Source of the DNA: Phytophthora colocasiae | Taxonomy: Eukaryota; Oomycota; Peronosporomycetes; Peronosporales; Peronosporaceae | DNA length: 64,000 nucleotides | NCBI GenBank assembly: GCA_018806915.1 | Contig: JAGKQI010000091.1 | Location: forward strand, 2,108,001-2,172,000 | Reading direction: 5' to 3' | Notes under the pieces: generated by a model | Databases searched by the model: none | What the model saw: only the letters and a program-made list of their open reading frames with translations | Told to the model about the DNA's origin: nothing | Shown: positions 18,633 through 32,300 of the stretch, piece by piece | Position numbering within the stretch: position 1 is the first letter of the stretch | Layout: each line of letters opens with the position of its first letter | Translations under genes and position numbers: made by a program

Positions 18633-19468
18633 GCTTGAGCTGTTGTAGAAGTGGCTCAGTCGAGGTGATGAACAGGAGGCTGGGTTGCGCCCGAGACGGA
18701 GAATTGAAAAGTGAGCTCTGGAGCAGCGAGTCGAAGACCGACAACGACCAACTCCAACAGAGTGGCAAAAGCACTCAGCCCGTGGCGACGACGCCACACC
18801 AGCCCACTCGATTGAAGTTCAAGGGCTATTTTCCAGAGGATCCTCGAGCAGAAGCCTTTAGCTCCAGATCAAGTGAAGCTGCTTTTTCGTATTCGGATAC
18901 TGTAAGTCGAAGCGTTGCACGTTGAAGCACCAGCAAACCGTTGAAATGCAACCCCCGTCTTTTAACGACTCGATGAAGAGTATCACCCCCCCCTGTCGGT
19001 CGAATCCGGTGATCCTCTCGGTGGGATTCTTGAGCCTCCCATCGCCTCGATATCAGCGCTTTCACGTCTTTCGACGCTCCTTCCTGAAGTAACGAGTGGC
19101 TGCGCTCAAATGTTCAGACTCGGCGGTTGGCACCGGGACCGATCCGCTTTGTCTTTCGTAGAGGAGATGATTTCAATGTTGGAAAGTTGCCGTTGGTCAA
19201 GAATTTACTACTACTAGTACTTGCGGTCAACAGCGAACCCCCGCCGTCATTATCAGACAACTCATACTTGAACCCATACAAAAAGTGTTCACGTTAAACA
19301 CCGCACGCGGGGCCGCACCAGGCAATCGGAGGAAACCCAAGACATGTACAAACAACTTCAACATGCATCATACCGACCGATTACCGGTAGTGCTTGTTGG
19401 TTTATCGGTACAATGTACCAATTTGTTTTAAGTACGAATAATAAGTGATTTGTTATTGACAATCACTC
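18633..19468. promoter_or_regulatory. Divergent intergenic region of aquaporin and TPX2-like gene
   Basis: No gene recognised. The two flanking genes are transcribed outward, so both promoters should be here; I identify no specific sites. Confidence 0.5.
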
Positions 19469-20292
19469 TTGAATTCAAGTTGGCCAATTCCGCGCGCAGA
19501 AGTCATGGCGCGTCCTCGTAGCTCCTTGTCCACGTATATCGACCCTCTATTCGAGTTTGACGCGTCACAGGCGTACGTAGACCTTAGTGCGCCTTTACCT
19601 CCGTATGTACCTGGTGAGCATGACCCCTGGTTCGACGAACCTCACGAAGATCATAGCAAACCGAGCGAAGTGCTGGCACGAGAATTAGCGGAGACGATGC
19701 GGAAGTTGCAGGAGAAGGAGCAACGTAAGGAAACCAAGAGAAGGGACTGGAGTTTGGATAAGGAGAACCAGCAACCTGCAGATTTACGACAGAGTGTAGC
19801 AGGCAAGAACAAGCAACTTAAGCTGGAAAGGAGAAAATTCACAAGTTTGAAGGAGATGCGGGCGAAACAAGAACCTTTTAAGTTGCAGAAAGTCAAGGAG
19901 GAAGCTGGTTCATCTTCAGAAGGACAGAAGAAAAGCAGAAGGCCTTTGATGGACGTGGGGAACAAACTTAATTCTAACAGGAAGAGAACCCGGCCGACTA
20001 CCGAGAACAAAGAGATGAAGGACCTGCAGAAACTGCTCAAGCAACATAACAAGAAGTTTAAGGCGGTTCACACATACGAGCCTCCGCAGCACTCAGTGCG
20101 TGAGGTAAAACAGGTAAGTGCTGTCATGTATCTGCTTTTACCATGGGATAATGAACTAATTTGTTGTTAATCGTCCAGTGGGAGCGCGAAATGAACAAGA
20201 GTTATTATGCCTTGTCGGCCGAGGAACGAGTCCAAGCTAATCAAGAAATTACACTCTGGAAGCAACAGCGACAAGCGGGGAGAGGCTACTAG
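19469..20292 (+). CDS. Small basic protein with TPX2-like N-terminus, two exons
   Basis: Exon 1 is 19469-20113 and exon 2 20179-20292, separated by a 65-base GT-AG intron (GTAAGTG...CCAG), giving 252 residues. The intron is supported by continuing open frame: VREVKQ is followed by WEREMNKSYYALSAEERVQ. Residues about 25-62 read DPLFEFDAS and, further on, HDPWFDE. This recalls the FDAP...DSWF segment by which TPX2 binds Aurora kinase. The rest is highly charged (about residues 80-205), likely helical or coiled, with several basic clusters. Met13 (19505) is an alternative start. The TPX2 relationship rests on a short motif and the protein is much shorter than TPX2. It converges on the dynein gene with a 37-base gap. 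Confidence 0.7.
20114..20178 (+). other. Spliceosomal intron of the TPX2-like gene
   Basis: 65 bases, GTAAGTG to CGTCCAG, with an in-frame stop inside if unspliced. The size is typical of oomycete introns. Confidence 0.8.
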
Positions 20293-20329
20293 AAAGAGAC
20301 ATGTAATGTGTCTTAATGATCTGAATATC

Positions 20330-23300
20330 TTACGTGTCTAGCATACAGAGCATCGCACAACCGCGGCGAATCCAGTGGTCGGGGCTCTTGTCAGTCGGGA
20401 CATCCAGCGCTACGACGAAGTTGGTGGAATGGCCTGTCGTCGATAATGTACCAGCACGGATGGACGTTTTGTAAAGTGGACACTCATACACATCGGTGGG
20501 TTTGTACTCTTCTCGTCGCATCGGCTTGAGCCAGATAACAGGCATACGATCAAAGAGCTCATTCGGAATAGATTCCGCCATCATGCGCGTCTTGCGGTCG
20601 TATCGCGCACCTTCCATGAAGAGCCCGAAGATATACACACCAAAGGGAGGAGGATTTTTGTACTGCTCTTTATCGTTTGCCATGATCTCGCAGGAGACGA
20701 CCAGCGCATCGATAGCAATCTTTTTGTCTCTCGAGAAGGACTGCTTTACAGCTGTCATGAAACCTTGCGGAAAGAAGAAACCTGACAACCAAAAAGCCAA
20801 GGGTGGACCGTTGACTAACCAGTCGTTCGTAAGATTGATTCGCATGAAGAAGTCTTCAATCCACGAGGCCAAGGGTTTCAGACAAGGATACCCAGCGTTC
20901 TCCCATTCGCTAGGAATCTGCTGGATTAAAAAGCCATTGTACATCTTCTCGAGAGGGCCAGACATGACAACAAGCCCCTTGATAGCGCGTTTGAGCATCT
21001 CGAGCGTTGTCTTCATAACTCCGATTAGCACGTTGAAACGAATCATCTCCTGTGAAAGGAACACGCCCAGCGAGTTACGGCTACCACCGGCTGCTTCTGC
21101 AAACGTCGACGGATGCGCTTTGTTCTCCATGAAAGCGTCGGGCATCCGCTCCTGGATCGCCACCACCATCTCCATCACAATGCTATCGTTGCTTTGTGCT
21201 GCGCCACCGCCGCTATCACCACCACCGCCCAGCATCTTCAGGATCGTGCCCAGAAGCTGACCCGTTTCTTTCTGCTGGAACGTAATATCAGCATTCGCAT
21301 GGAGCCCAAAAATGTCTGGCGCATCAGCAGTTGGTAAAGAGCTCACATACTCGCGAACACTGGCCAAGGACCCTTCAGCTGGAGCATAGTAGAGTCCAGA
21401 AGTGGTGAACCCGTACGAGTCGTCCATGACGCCTTTGCAGAAGAGATTTCGCATGATACTCGAGTTCGTGCGCTTATCCCAACGATCGGTAATTCGACCA
21501 CCGTAGGAAATATCTGCTACCATGACGTTCAGTGTTAGGTACGGAACCTCTTCCTGCTCCTCTAGATACAACCGTACTTGCTGCATTCCTGTCTTGAGGT
21601 CACTGTTCATCCACTCATACGGGATATTCCAGCCGACAGCACCAAATTTGCGACGCTCAAGACACACCGCGTTGTAGAACGCAAGAGCGAACAGTAGCTT
21701 CTTAAACTCCCGTGGTTTCGTACAGCCTTCGTAATCAGCCTCCTTCATATCCAGGAATGTACGTCCGAGATTGGCTTTGATTCCCTTTGGAGGCTCATTT
21801 GTGATCTTAATTCCGTTTTGAAGAATAGGCACAGGGAAACGTGGACTCGGCATACTTGTGAGCCATAAGCGGAACTCCTCATGCATCTCCTCGGTAGCCG
21901 ATTGCTCTAGAATCTGCTCCAATCGGCCCAGCCATGACACAGCTAAGTGGCAATTCTGCAGACACACCCAGTCGCCGGTTTGCTTCGCCTGCCTCATGAG
22001 TGTTTCAGCAATTGGACCTTGACCTTGACCAAGCGAGATAATCTTGAGACCGGAGCCTTCTTTCCCTTCTTGCTTGGCAAGTTCCAAGAGATAGTCGTTG
22101 ATATCTGCACCAGGCGACAATACAAAAATCAGGGGTGTTTCCGGCTTGGAATCTCGATAGCAACCACCAAGGTCGAATGGCGGAGATTCAGTGAAAAACT
22201 TTCCCAGCTCACGGCCGACAAATTCACGAGTACCAAACACAAGCATTTCCTCTCGGAAGACGCGCAGTACCAGTAACTTTTGGAAGTTTGTGAGTTTCGA
22301 TTCCCAAGGTTCAGGCAATTTCTCCGCATGTGGCAAATCAGCTAACACCATTGCACTTTTCCATAGAGCAGCGTGCTGTCCGACTGACGAAGCCAGGTCA
22401 GTGAAGGCGGGCGAGATGTCCTTCATACCAACAACTGTCTTCCACACTCGATCAGACAGCCAGGAAGGACGTATGAGGCCACATGATTCCACTTGTGCAG
22501 CTTGTACTGCTGAGCTTCTTTTATCCCCAACCAGGTAGAAATTCCACTCCGGCGACGAAATGGCACCACGATGCAGGAGAATACTTGATGCAATCATAAA
22601 CGCGTAAATGATCTTGTCCTTCTCAAAGAGCCCCCGGCAAACATTCACAAACATGGACACGGTGATATCCTGCATGAGGATCTCCAATCTTTCCTCCAGT
22701 ACTTCTGATTTTGTTGAGTTCTCCAATCGCATCACGAAAAGCTTCTGGTAGAACTGCAGCGAGTATTGGTACATGGGATCTACTAGCGCCAGGTTCGCGA
22801 TGGCGAAATAAATGATAGAGCCACGCACAGCCACACAACGGTATCCTTCGCGAGTTTGATCAATCTCCAGCGATGTCGTCTCCGCTTCTACCATTCGAGT
22901 TTTAATTGCAGACGAGGTGACTTTACTATGCGCCAGCGTATCGATCAGCTCTTCATCGTCCAGGATATTACCCTTTGAGTTCTCTAGCATGTACAGAATT
23001 TTGTCTTCGATTTCCTTCAGCTGTTTCTTGTCTGCTGCGATATTCACGGTCAGTTCATTCTTCTTCTGCTCAAGATCTGGTCGCTCACTACGGACAACGT
23101 CAACCAGCAACTGATCCTCAAGACCCGTAAGTGTAACGGTAAAGTTGATGATGGTCACCTTGATGCAGATCTCAGGCATGTAGTGCGGGTTCGCGAGCTT
23201 GGTGGTGATGTAGAAACGGAAGTTGTCGCTATACGGGACATCACTATCACCCAAGTGAAGGAGATTCTGACCACCTCTTTTGAATACCTGCTTGAGTAGA

Positions 23301-26300
23301 ACAGGTTCCAGCGACGGATCTAGATCCTCCTCCACGTTTTCCAGCATCACGGGTGAGCCGTATCGAATAGCATTCTCTAAGGTACGCAGAAAATCCTTCT
23401 GTGACAGTTTAATGATCTGTAGTGACCCTGATGCCTTGTACATGTTCTTAATCCACTTGTTAGCTTGTCCTTGAGGATCGATCATGAGTGGCCAGCGCCT
23501 TCCCATTGTCGTAAACAAACCATTCTCAATCGAAAAGGTATCAGCCGGAAGTCCCATGATGTTCCACTCGCGTACGACTACAGGATCTGCTAGCACGCGC
23601 TGGAAGGAAAAATGACTATCTACTGGTAAATTACTGGCCTTGCAGAAAGAAACCCACTTGGCCTGAAGTTCATGACGATACTCCGATGTAAATGGACCGA
23701 GATACGCGATACAACCCGCGGATAGAATCATGTCACCGACAAGATTGATCATATCCTTAGCCAAATTCTCAGCACACTCTTTCCATCGCCCTTGCTCTAG
23801 CCCAAGCGAGTCGATCAAACGCTCAGCTCGTACAAGTTGTGCCTGCGTCTTCTGTGACTGCTTCTCCAGGTCAATCTTCTTTTGCTGAGCTTCTTCCAGT
23901 GTACGCTTCAGATCGGCAACCTTCTTAAGCACTGCGTTAAGTCCACTTTGCTTGATATCAAGTTGTTTCTGCTCTTCTTCAAGGCGTTGCTCTGCTATCT
24001 TGAGGTTCTCTTTCTTTGGAGCAATGTTCTTGGCCACGGTATCGTAAGTGTACATGGCTCGTACCCACATACAGAGTGAAGTCGCAGCAGTGGAGATACT
24101 ACTGAGGGTCTCAGGTGTAAATTCTTCATCAGAAATAAATTTCTGCAGCTGTCGAATTGTCTTGGGTGGGATATTGTCCTTGTCGAACTCTTTTAACTTA
24201 TCCAAGAATTTCATATCGTTCAGTAGCTTTTTAGCCTCATTCCACTCCTGTTTCGAGCCGAAAAGAAGACAAACCGCATTCATAGTCACACCCACGAGTC
24301 TTGGCGGGTTGGTGAACGTCTTGAGCACTGTGATGTCGTCCTTCTTTAAGTTTGACAGTGCTTTAATTGACGCGTAGTACGCAGGCATAGCTTCATCCAG
24401 ATCTTTCTGACAGTCATCTTTAATCACTTTCACTTCGTCAGCGATCTTGTTAGCTGCCTCCACATCGGCTTGAATGAGCTGTTGTTGCTTGTCAGCTTCT
24501 GCCTGGTCCTTTGCCACTTGTTCAAGCAGCAATGACGTGTCTTTTTGAGCCTTTACTAACACTGGCTGTAGTTCCGTAAGCGAACTCTGCAAATTCCCGA
24601 CAATCTCTTCGGTTTCAGTAAGTTTCTGCAATCCACCCCGGTACCTGGCTTCCTTCGCACGTACAGACTGTCGATGGGTACGCAACATATCCACATACAA
24701 CCGGATGAGTTCCAAGTAACTCGTTGGGGTCGTGTAATTTCGCCGCTTGAGCTGTGCGTAGAACTGTTGAGTGGCTTCCTCAACGCTGCGATGAATTGTG
24801 ACTGCCATACGACACAGAGTATCCACATGTGCCTCAATACCAAGCTCCTCGGCATTTGTAGCAAAGAAACGATTCGCCACGGAGTTAAGAGCATCTTCAG
24901 GCCACGCATTGAACCAGTCAATGGTGCAACAATTCACTAGGGACGGGAACATCCGGCATCGGTTTCGAAATCCTGCTCCGATAGGAGAGAAAGCCAATAC
25001 AACGTGTAAATTATCGCGCACGAGCGTGACGTAGTACTGCAGAATATCCTCACGAGTGACTTTACCAACTTGTTGAGCTATCGGACGAACAAGTCCCACG
25101 ATCTTCTCGACCTCGTCATTTGCGTACAGATTTGGGACTTCACCAGTATTTAGAATGTTGTTGATATCTTCCAGAAAAGATTCATGAACAATTTGAGCAT
25201 CTGAAAAGAGAAAGACAACCGGTTGGTTCTGGGCTCCAGCAGTCATCAGGATTTTCTTAAGGTCTTCGTGAAACTCATTGGCACCGTAACCTCTGGTAAT
25301 TTCGATCGAGAAACACTTGTAGTCGGCCATGAAAGCTGCAAGACGAGTGAGACTCTGACGTCCGGAGCCTCCAACACCCACAAGCAACGCATTACCACGT
25401 GGTTGACGTAACACTCGACAAATCCGAGAAATGTGGTGCATGGCGTCGTTGAAGAAGACCAAGTGCATCTGGCTGGGGAACGTAATATTGTACTCTTCCA
25501 AGTACTCTGAAAGTAACGAGTTGAGCTGCCCCAGGTCGTTCACAGGGCGATAGCTGCGGTTTTCACGCGTAAGATAGTCTCCATACAAAATGTTCTCGAA
25601 ACGTGAGGGAGGCCACGAGACCTTGAGCTTCTCCTCAAGTAGCTGCGAGCAGGCCTCGTTAAACCACGCACGATCCTCGGCATCCACTAGACGGTCACGA
25701 AACACTCGTGCTTCCTCATGCAACCAAAGAGTTAGTAAACCATCTTCACTTGGAACGTTCTCTTTTTTCACCATCAAAACACCTTGGAAAACCTTGGAGA
25801 GATCTCGAAGGTTAAAGGTATAGTGCGATTTCGACGGTGTAGGCAACATCTCAAGCTCCACACGCTGATAAAGCTGTACAGAGGCACTCACAATAGGAGC
25901 TGCCATGTGAGCCATCGCTGGTAACTCAGCACCAAGAAAACCTCCCAGGATGGACGAGAAGATGCGCTGCATGACTTCACCTGAGAGATTCGGAATCCAG
26001 ACCATGTGGAAGTGGCGGATTAAACGTGGAGTGACTTCACTTCGGCCACCACCAGGAGGAGCGCAAGCAGCGGCAAAGACCACGTCTTTTACGTTCTTAA
26101 AGAACATCTTGGACGTGTCATAGAAACCCCCTTGGTCAATAACCTGTCTTAGCAGCTCATTTGGAGGCTGAGCACCGTAAATCTCCAATGCTGGCATGTT
26201 TAAATCATCCACAAAGAACAGCATCCGCTTCCCCACTGGTGGACCTAACAGGTTTTTGCGCTTTTTGTCCAGCTTTAGCTCAAACATTTCATTTAGATTG

Positions 26301-29300
26301 CGAGGTTTCGTCTGAGCAGAATAGCTCATTGTCGACGCAATACAACTGTCCGTCTTAGCCATGTCATCCAAGAACGACTGCACAATGACTGACTTTCCCA
26401 CTCCAGTTTCTCCACTGTAAAGCACGTGATGATCTGACAGCATGAGCTTCTCCAGAAGATATCGGAACCGTGTCGTGTCCTGTGTAGGCACAACCATCGT
26501 AAAGTATGAAGCACCAGGAACAAACGTAAAAGTGGGAGTTTTATCGACCCACGAAGCCCATTGCCCAGTCGAATCATCCACAACGATCTCGTACACGTTG
26601 GTAACAGGTCCTCCATCATTACTGTCGATTAAAGATCGAAACTGGTTCATACAAAACTCGTTAAACTTCGGACGCGACGCGTCGTCGATGTTTGCTCCAA
26701 CAGACCAAGTTACAGCGAAGATAAAGTACATACGAGCCAGTCCTGCAAGGTTGCCACCAGCATTTTGAACTTCGCCACTTACTAAACAGGAAGCCAATAA
26801 ATTCAGACAGCTCTGCATCAAGTTGTGGTTGTTACTGGGGACTTTTTCACGGCAGTTTTCACGCACAAACGCAATCGCCACAGGGACATGAGTCTCAATA
26901 AGGAGCAGCAACATATCACACAGCTCCGGATAAGCTGGTATGATCGGTTCCAGGGTGGTAACTCTCCATGTACGCGCTAGCGACGTCATCCCAACATGAA
27001 CTTGCTCCATATACACCATTCCACATCGACTAACTGTTGCAGGAGAAGCGACACGAAGATCTTGAACCTCAAACATCATGTGCAAAGTATGCGGCAGTTT
27101 AATTCGCTCACTATTCGAAAGACACAGCGTCTTGTTGTCGTCCAACACTGTGTTCATATTCTCAATCCAGACTGCATCCACTGGACCGTCAAAGATCACC
27201 CAGTTACGGTTTTCAGACTCAGCGGCCTCCTGCACACATTGTCGAACCAGCTTTGGCACGAGACCGTCGGTCCACTCATTAGTAAGGAGATTAAATTCGC
27301 CGTACAACTGACCTGCGGAGATCGATTTCGGGTTGAGAGTAAGCCTCTGGACCTCTTTATAAAACCCATCTCGATCCACAACTCCATCCTGATAAAGTTG
27401 AGTTAAAGCTCGGGATAAAACGTAGCAGTTCGTGCTTTTCCCACTCCCTGCTTCGCCGACAAGCATCATGCCATGGCGTACCAGTTGAGTTTCGTGCACT
27501 TGGATGGCTTTAGTGATAAATGAAGGAACCTGTTGCAGGTGAAGCAGATCTAACTGCTGTTCGATGGCTTTCTGGAGCAACCCATAGTCAACGAATGGCA
27601 CCACAACACCTGGAAAGAGATCTGCGATAATTCCTCGGAATAACGGCAGGTCCTGCTCGAGAAACTTTGGCACATTGCTATCACGCATGGCTCGGATTAA
27701 AAGAAGATCTTCGTGCATTTCTGGTTCCTTCCGCTTCAGCTGGCCTGCAGCAACCAGTACAGATTTAACAGCACGCATTCCGAAATCATAGTGGTCTTGT
27801 TTTGACAATTGCTCACTTGAGAGAGAATAAAGCTGCGTCATTTTGTGGGAAAGAGGTAAAGCATTCGCAAACCCCTCGGAAAATAGCACAATCTCGGCAA
27901 TTAGACGGTAATCAGGCACCATCATCGCAACAGGTCGGAAAAGCGCCTTCAAGTTGTCTGGCAGCTCTGTTCGTCCTGCATAACCAGGGTTCATCGTAAT
28001 GAAGACGCCAAAGCCTGTGTTGAGTCTAATGAGGTTGCCTTCAAATTCAAATTCATCGACGTCGGCCACAATGGCTTGCTGGATACAAAGAACTTGCTGT
28101 GCAATCACAGATAGCACTTCAATATCGATACGGTTGAACTCGTCAAAGCACGCCCATGCTCCAGCTTGAGCAAGACCTGAAAAAAACCGCCCCATAATCT
28201 TGTAATCCAACCCGTCCGAACAATTGAACACGACACATTGCACTGCCAAAGCCTTGGCAAGATCCTTCGTCGTTTCTGTCTTGCCTGTTCCTGCTGGTCC
28301 AGCTGGAGCGCCTCCAAGGCGTAAATGGAGAGCACCTGTAAGCGTCATGTAGCAGATATCAGTGAGCGGGGTAATCACCAGTCTGGGCGAGTTTCCGAGG
28401 TATTCGTAGCCGTAGATAAAGCGAGTGTTGGTTTGTCTCGCTACGAAGTTCTTCACGTCATCTTCCCAGTAGTATCTCAACTGTCGAGTCCATTCGAAAT
28501 CACTCAGGGACGAGATTTTACTGTCAGCTAGTGAACGCACCACATCTCGAGCGTGGACATCAATTGTGATGACGGCGCCCATCAGAATACGCTGCAATTT
28601 GGTCAACGATCCACGCACAAGTTGGACCATTCCGTCGATCTGTTTCAAACTGAATTGCAGAAATCCCCCCACAGCTTGAGGATCGCTGCCACTCTCAACT
28701 TGTGCAATCGCCTCAGTCACATTTCTTGTCCAAAATACCTGATCCACAAGGATAATAACCTGCGCAGAGTAGCCGAACAGCCATTCTTTTCGGTCGATAG
28801 CGTCTTCAATAGGGTAATTCATCAGTGCTTTGACTCCGTCCTCGTACAAACTAGCGCGCATCGCTTTCTCCACCTCCGTAAGCCAATTCTCGACTGGACC
28901 TTTCGCTATCACTTGATTAGGGAAAATAACCAACTCGCCTTCACCACTGACCATTGCGTTCACCACGTTATTAGCTGCCCCGGGTGTGTCATCGAACCGT
29001 ACGCTCTTCATAGCGTCAAAGCATTTGCCTAAATGTGGCTGGACAGCGCGTGGATCGCGCGTCTGAGAGAGAATCTCCAGTAACTCGTCATTCGACAAGA
29101 AGTAAAATCGAGGGAATGCCATCCGCTTGGTTTCCAGATAATCTTCTAGAGACTTTTGGATCTCTTCCAGAAGCCTGTTGGACATCCGGAACTGATCCAA
29201 CAGCTCCGGACCACCTTCCACTGACCGGATGACACCAGGGTCGTGTTTAGTTCGAAGCATTGTCGATCTCCAGTTTCTGTCAACCAGAGCAAACTTCTGC

Positions 29301-32300
29301 GCTTCGACAGGTAACTGTTTTTGAATGTCCTCAGCACAAAATATCGTCTCCAGATACATCCAGCTACGCTGACAAGCAATCCACTCGTCCAAGGTATCCG
29401 ACAATAGTGACAGACGCTTACTCCATCGCTCTACTTCATCTTTCACGCCCATAATGAATCGCGATCCCATCATCGTCTGTAGACCCACTTGGTTATCTTC
29501 CAGCAACATTAAAATATCCTCGAGACTTCCGAGAATAAAGACATCGTTCTGCTCACGGTGGCTAACGACCGTGAACTCCATCTGGTCCCAGCCATGTTTG
29601 ATCTTTTGCAGAGACGCCTCGATCTGTGCTTCACCTGAGGCTGCAGCCGACATCTCCCCCACCAAGTCTTTCATGTCAAGGACGTCGTAAGCTACGAGAT
29701 TCTCGAGAGTAAATAGGATACCAGGGTACCAGGGTTGTCGTAGAGCCTTGAAAATCTTTTCCCAGTGTCGGTCTTTCATCGCAGGATTGCCCAATTCAAG
29801 CACAGTAGGCATCTTCAGCTTGAATTCTGCTGTACGATCCTTCAGCATGGCTGTCACGTCGTTGCTGAGCTTCTTGTGGAGCGCGTAGGCATCTTTAAAA
29901 GCTACGGCGACGTCTTTCGATAGTTCTTCAGCGTTTACCTCTACAAAAGGACTTGTCATCGCTCCTTGGTACAGCTCATTCCACTTCTCCACTGCTGTCC
30001 ACAACGATTCGACAGTCGCAAAATACTCCTGGGTTGCTTGTAAGTTGAGGTACTTGAACGGTGTAAGGTTAAACAACGTTTGGTACTCAGTGTACTGCTT
30101 CGACAGTTCGTCCAACTGAGTAAGTCGTTGCTTGACACTTTCCAACTCACTCTTGACAACTGAAGGGTCCTCGAAGTGGCTAGCATCAATGAATAACCCA
30201 CCTTGCAGCTGGTTATGCAGTTGCAGCACTTGTTCGTCGAGGCGCTGAATGTTGGCGTCCAACTGCTGAGTCATTTCCCCTACACGGCTCGCAACGAACA
30301 CATCAACAGCTTCCGTTTCTTCTTTGTAGTTCTCTTGGACACTACGTAGATCATCCAACTGCACCATATCTTCCGACGAAATACGCACACCATAAGTACC
30401 TAGAAGTCGGTATAGTTCATCCACAACGTTCGTGTTCTTCGCCAGTGCTTTCTGCTTTGACTTGAGGTTCTGCACTCGCTCCACGTGTCCTGCGAACTCT
30501 TTGAGATGTTGAGGACGTTGCAATAGCGACTGGATCCGTTGCTTATACTCTCCGAGCTGAGTTTTGCACCTTGCACGTGCCAAATCCTTCACTAGACCTT
30601 TCATCGCGTCCAGTTTAGCTGTTGTCATGGGAATCAACGTCTGCTTCAACTTGCGGCTTTCCACGTGTAAAATTCCAATTGTCTGGCCAGCTCGCATCTT
30701 CTCAAGCTCCTTCTCCCACGTACTAATCTGTAACATGTCTGCTTTGAGCGTTGTGACTGTGTGGGCACGTTGCGAGTACTCTTCCAAGTCCCACACCTTG
30801 TCGTACTCGTAAATCGGCCGGACATTGTCAAAAATCTTGACATATTCCGTAGCTTCAGCGTAGTCGCTGGCAATCTTGGCCACAAGCTCCTTGCGAATCT
30901 GCCCAAACGCCACACTACTGGTAATAGTTGAGCCAACATGAGGGGCGTCAGCCACTGTGTTGCTCACATACGCAGCAAATGGACGGAGATATAGCACACG
31001 TGAGACTGAGTTGACTGTGCTCACGATATCGTCCGTCATGGCTACCACGATGTGTTGGATCTGTTCACTTGTAGGGGAGAAAATCGTTGACTGCTCCCCG
31101 AAGAAGATGGTCGTCTCGAATAGTCCAGTCTTACGTGGCACTTTGTTTAGCTCGTGTAAGAAGTTAGCACAACTTTGGATGGCCAAAATCACGAGGCTTT
31201 CTACTGCGATACAGTCGATGAGACGGATGAAGTCTGCGATCATCCCAGCTTCCTCTGCAGCTCGCCGAAAGAGCCTCTTTCTCTGCTGCTGTTCAGCCTT
31301 AACAGCGACAATCGACTTGGTTTTTTCCTGACTTGTTCCCATAGCACTGAGACTCATATCAGACATGAAATCATCGTGTAAAGTAGAAGTTTTCGTGAGA
31401 TTCTTCACGTCCGAGCACACCCGTTGGATTATACCCTGCAGCTTCTCGATACACAATTCAAACTGTTTGGAACCTTCAGCACGTTTCGTCCCCTGATACT
31501 CCACAAAGGCCGAGCTCTCGTATGTCTTCTGAGCCCGTAAATCCAACAAAACGACACCCATGAGCTCCGTGCTCATCACTTTCTTCACCTGCAACAACGG
31601 GGTGCAAAAACTCTCTTTGGCCAGGAACAACTTCGCACTCAGTCGTTTACGCTGGCGACAGTAAACCTTGTACCGCACATTGGCACACCACAGGGAAAAG
31701 GCCTTGTTAACCAAGTAGTGCCTGAAGAATCGCAGCGATGTAAGCACATTGAACATCGTCGACTGACGCATCCACTCTGCCAACGCGATGAACTCCGACG
31801 GGCTGCCAACAGAAACGTGCACAAGTCCACTGGACGACATAGTGAAGTGTTCGTTCGGAGTCACGTCATCCTGCGCGACTACCACGAGATCATACGGTCG
31901 GAATGCCAATCCAGTCTCAGCTCGATTCAAATGTACAAACTTAATCTCACTGTCCGATCCGTTGCGAGCGAAAAATGCGATGGCGTCTTCTCCTGACTTT
32001 AAGAACGCCGTCGCAGACTCCGCAGCAGCTTCAGCCGCAGCATCAGCCACTACAACGCTTGATCTTCCCGTTGCTGGATCGTGATGACCGATAAAGACGG
32101 ACGGCTGTCGGTCACGTTGATTTACGGCCGTTTTCTCTTCGTCACCTCCATCTTCTTCACCAAAAGATCGAGCAAGTGTATCTCGAAGAAATCGTCGAGG
32201 AGATGATTCTCGCTTCGATCTTCCAGCATCACCTTCCCACACTGGAGCAGGACAAGTGTCTACTGTTTTCGCCACTTGAGACGTAACTTGTGTTTGTTTC

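Noticed and set aside
20496..21260. Plus-strand ORF of 254 codons opposite the dynein C-terminus, and similar shadows along 20-32 kb
   Set aside because: The dynein frame is conserved throughout; the opposite frames have no domain or start context.
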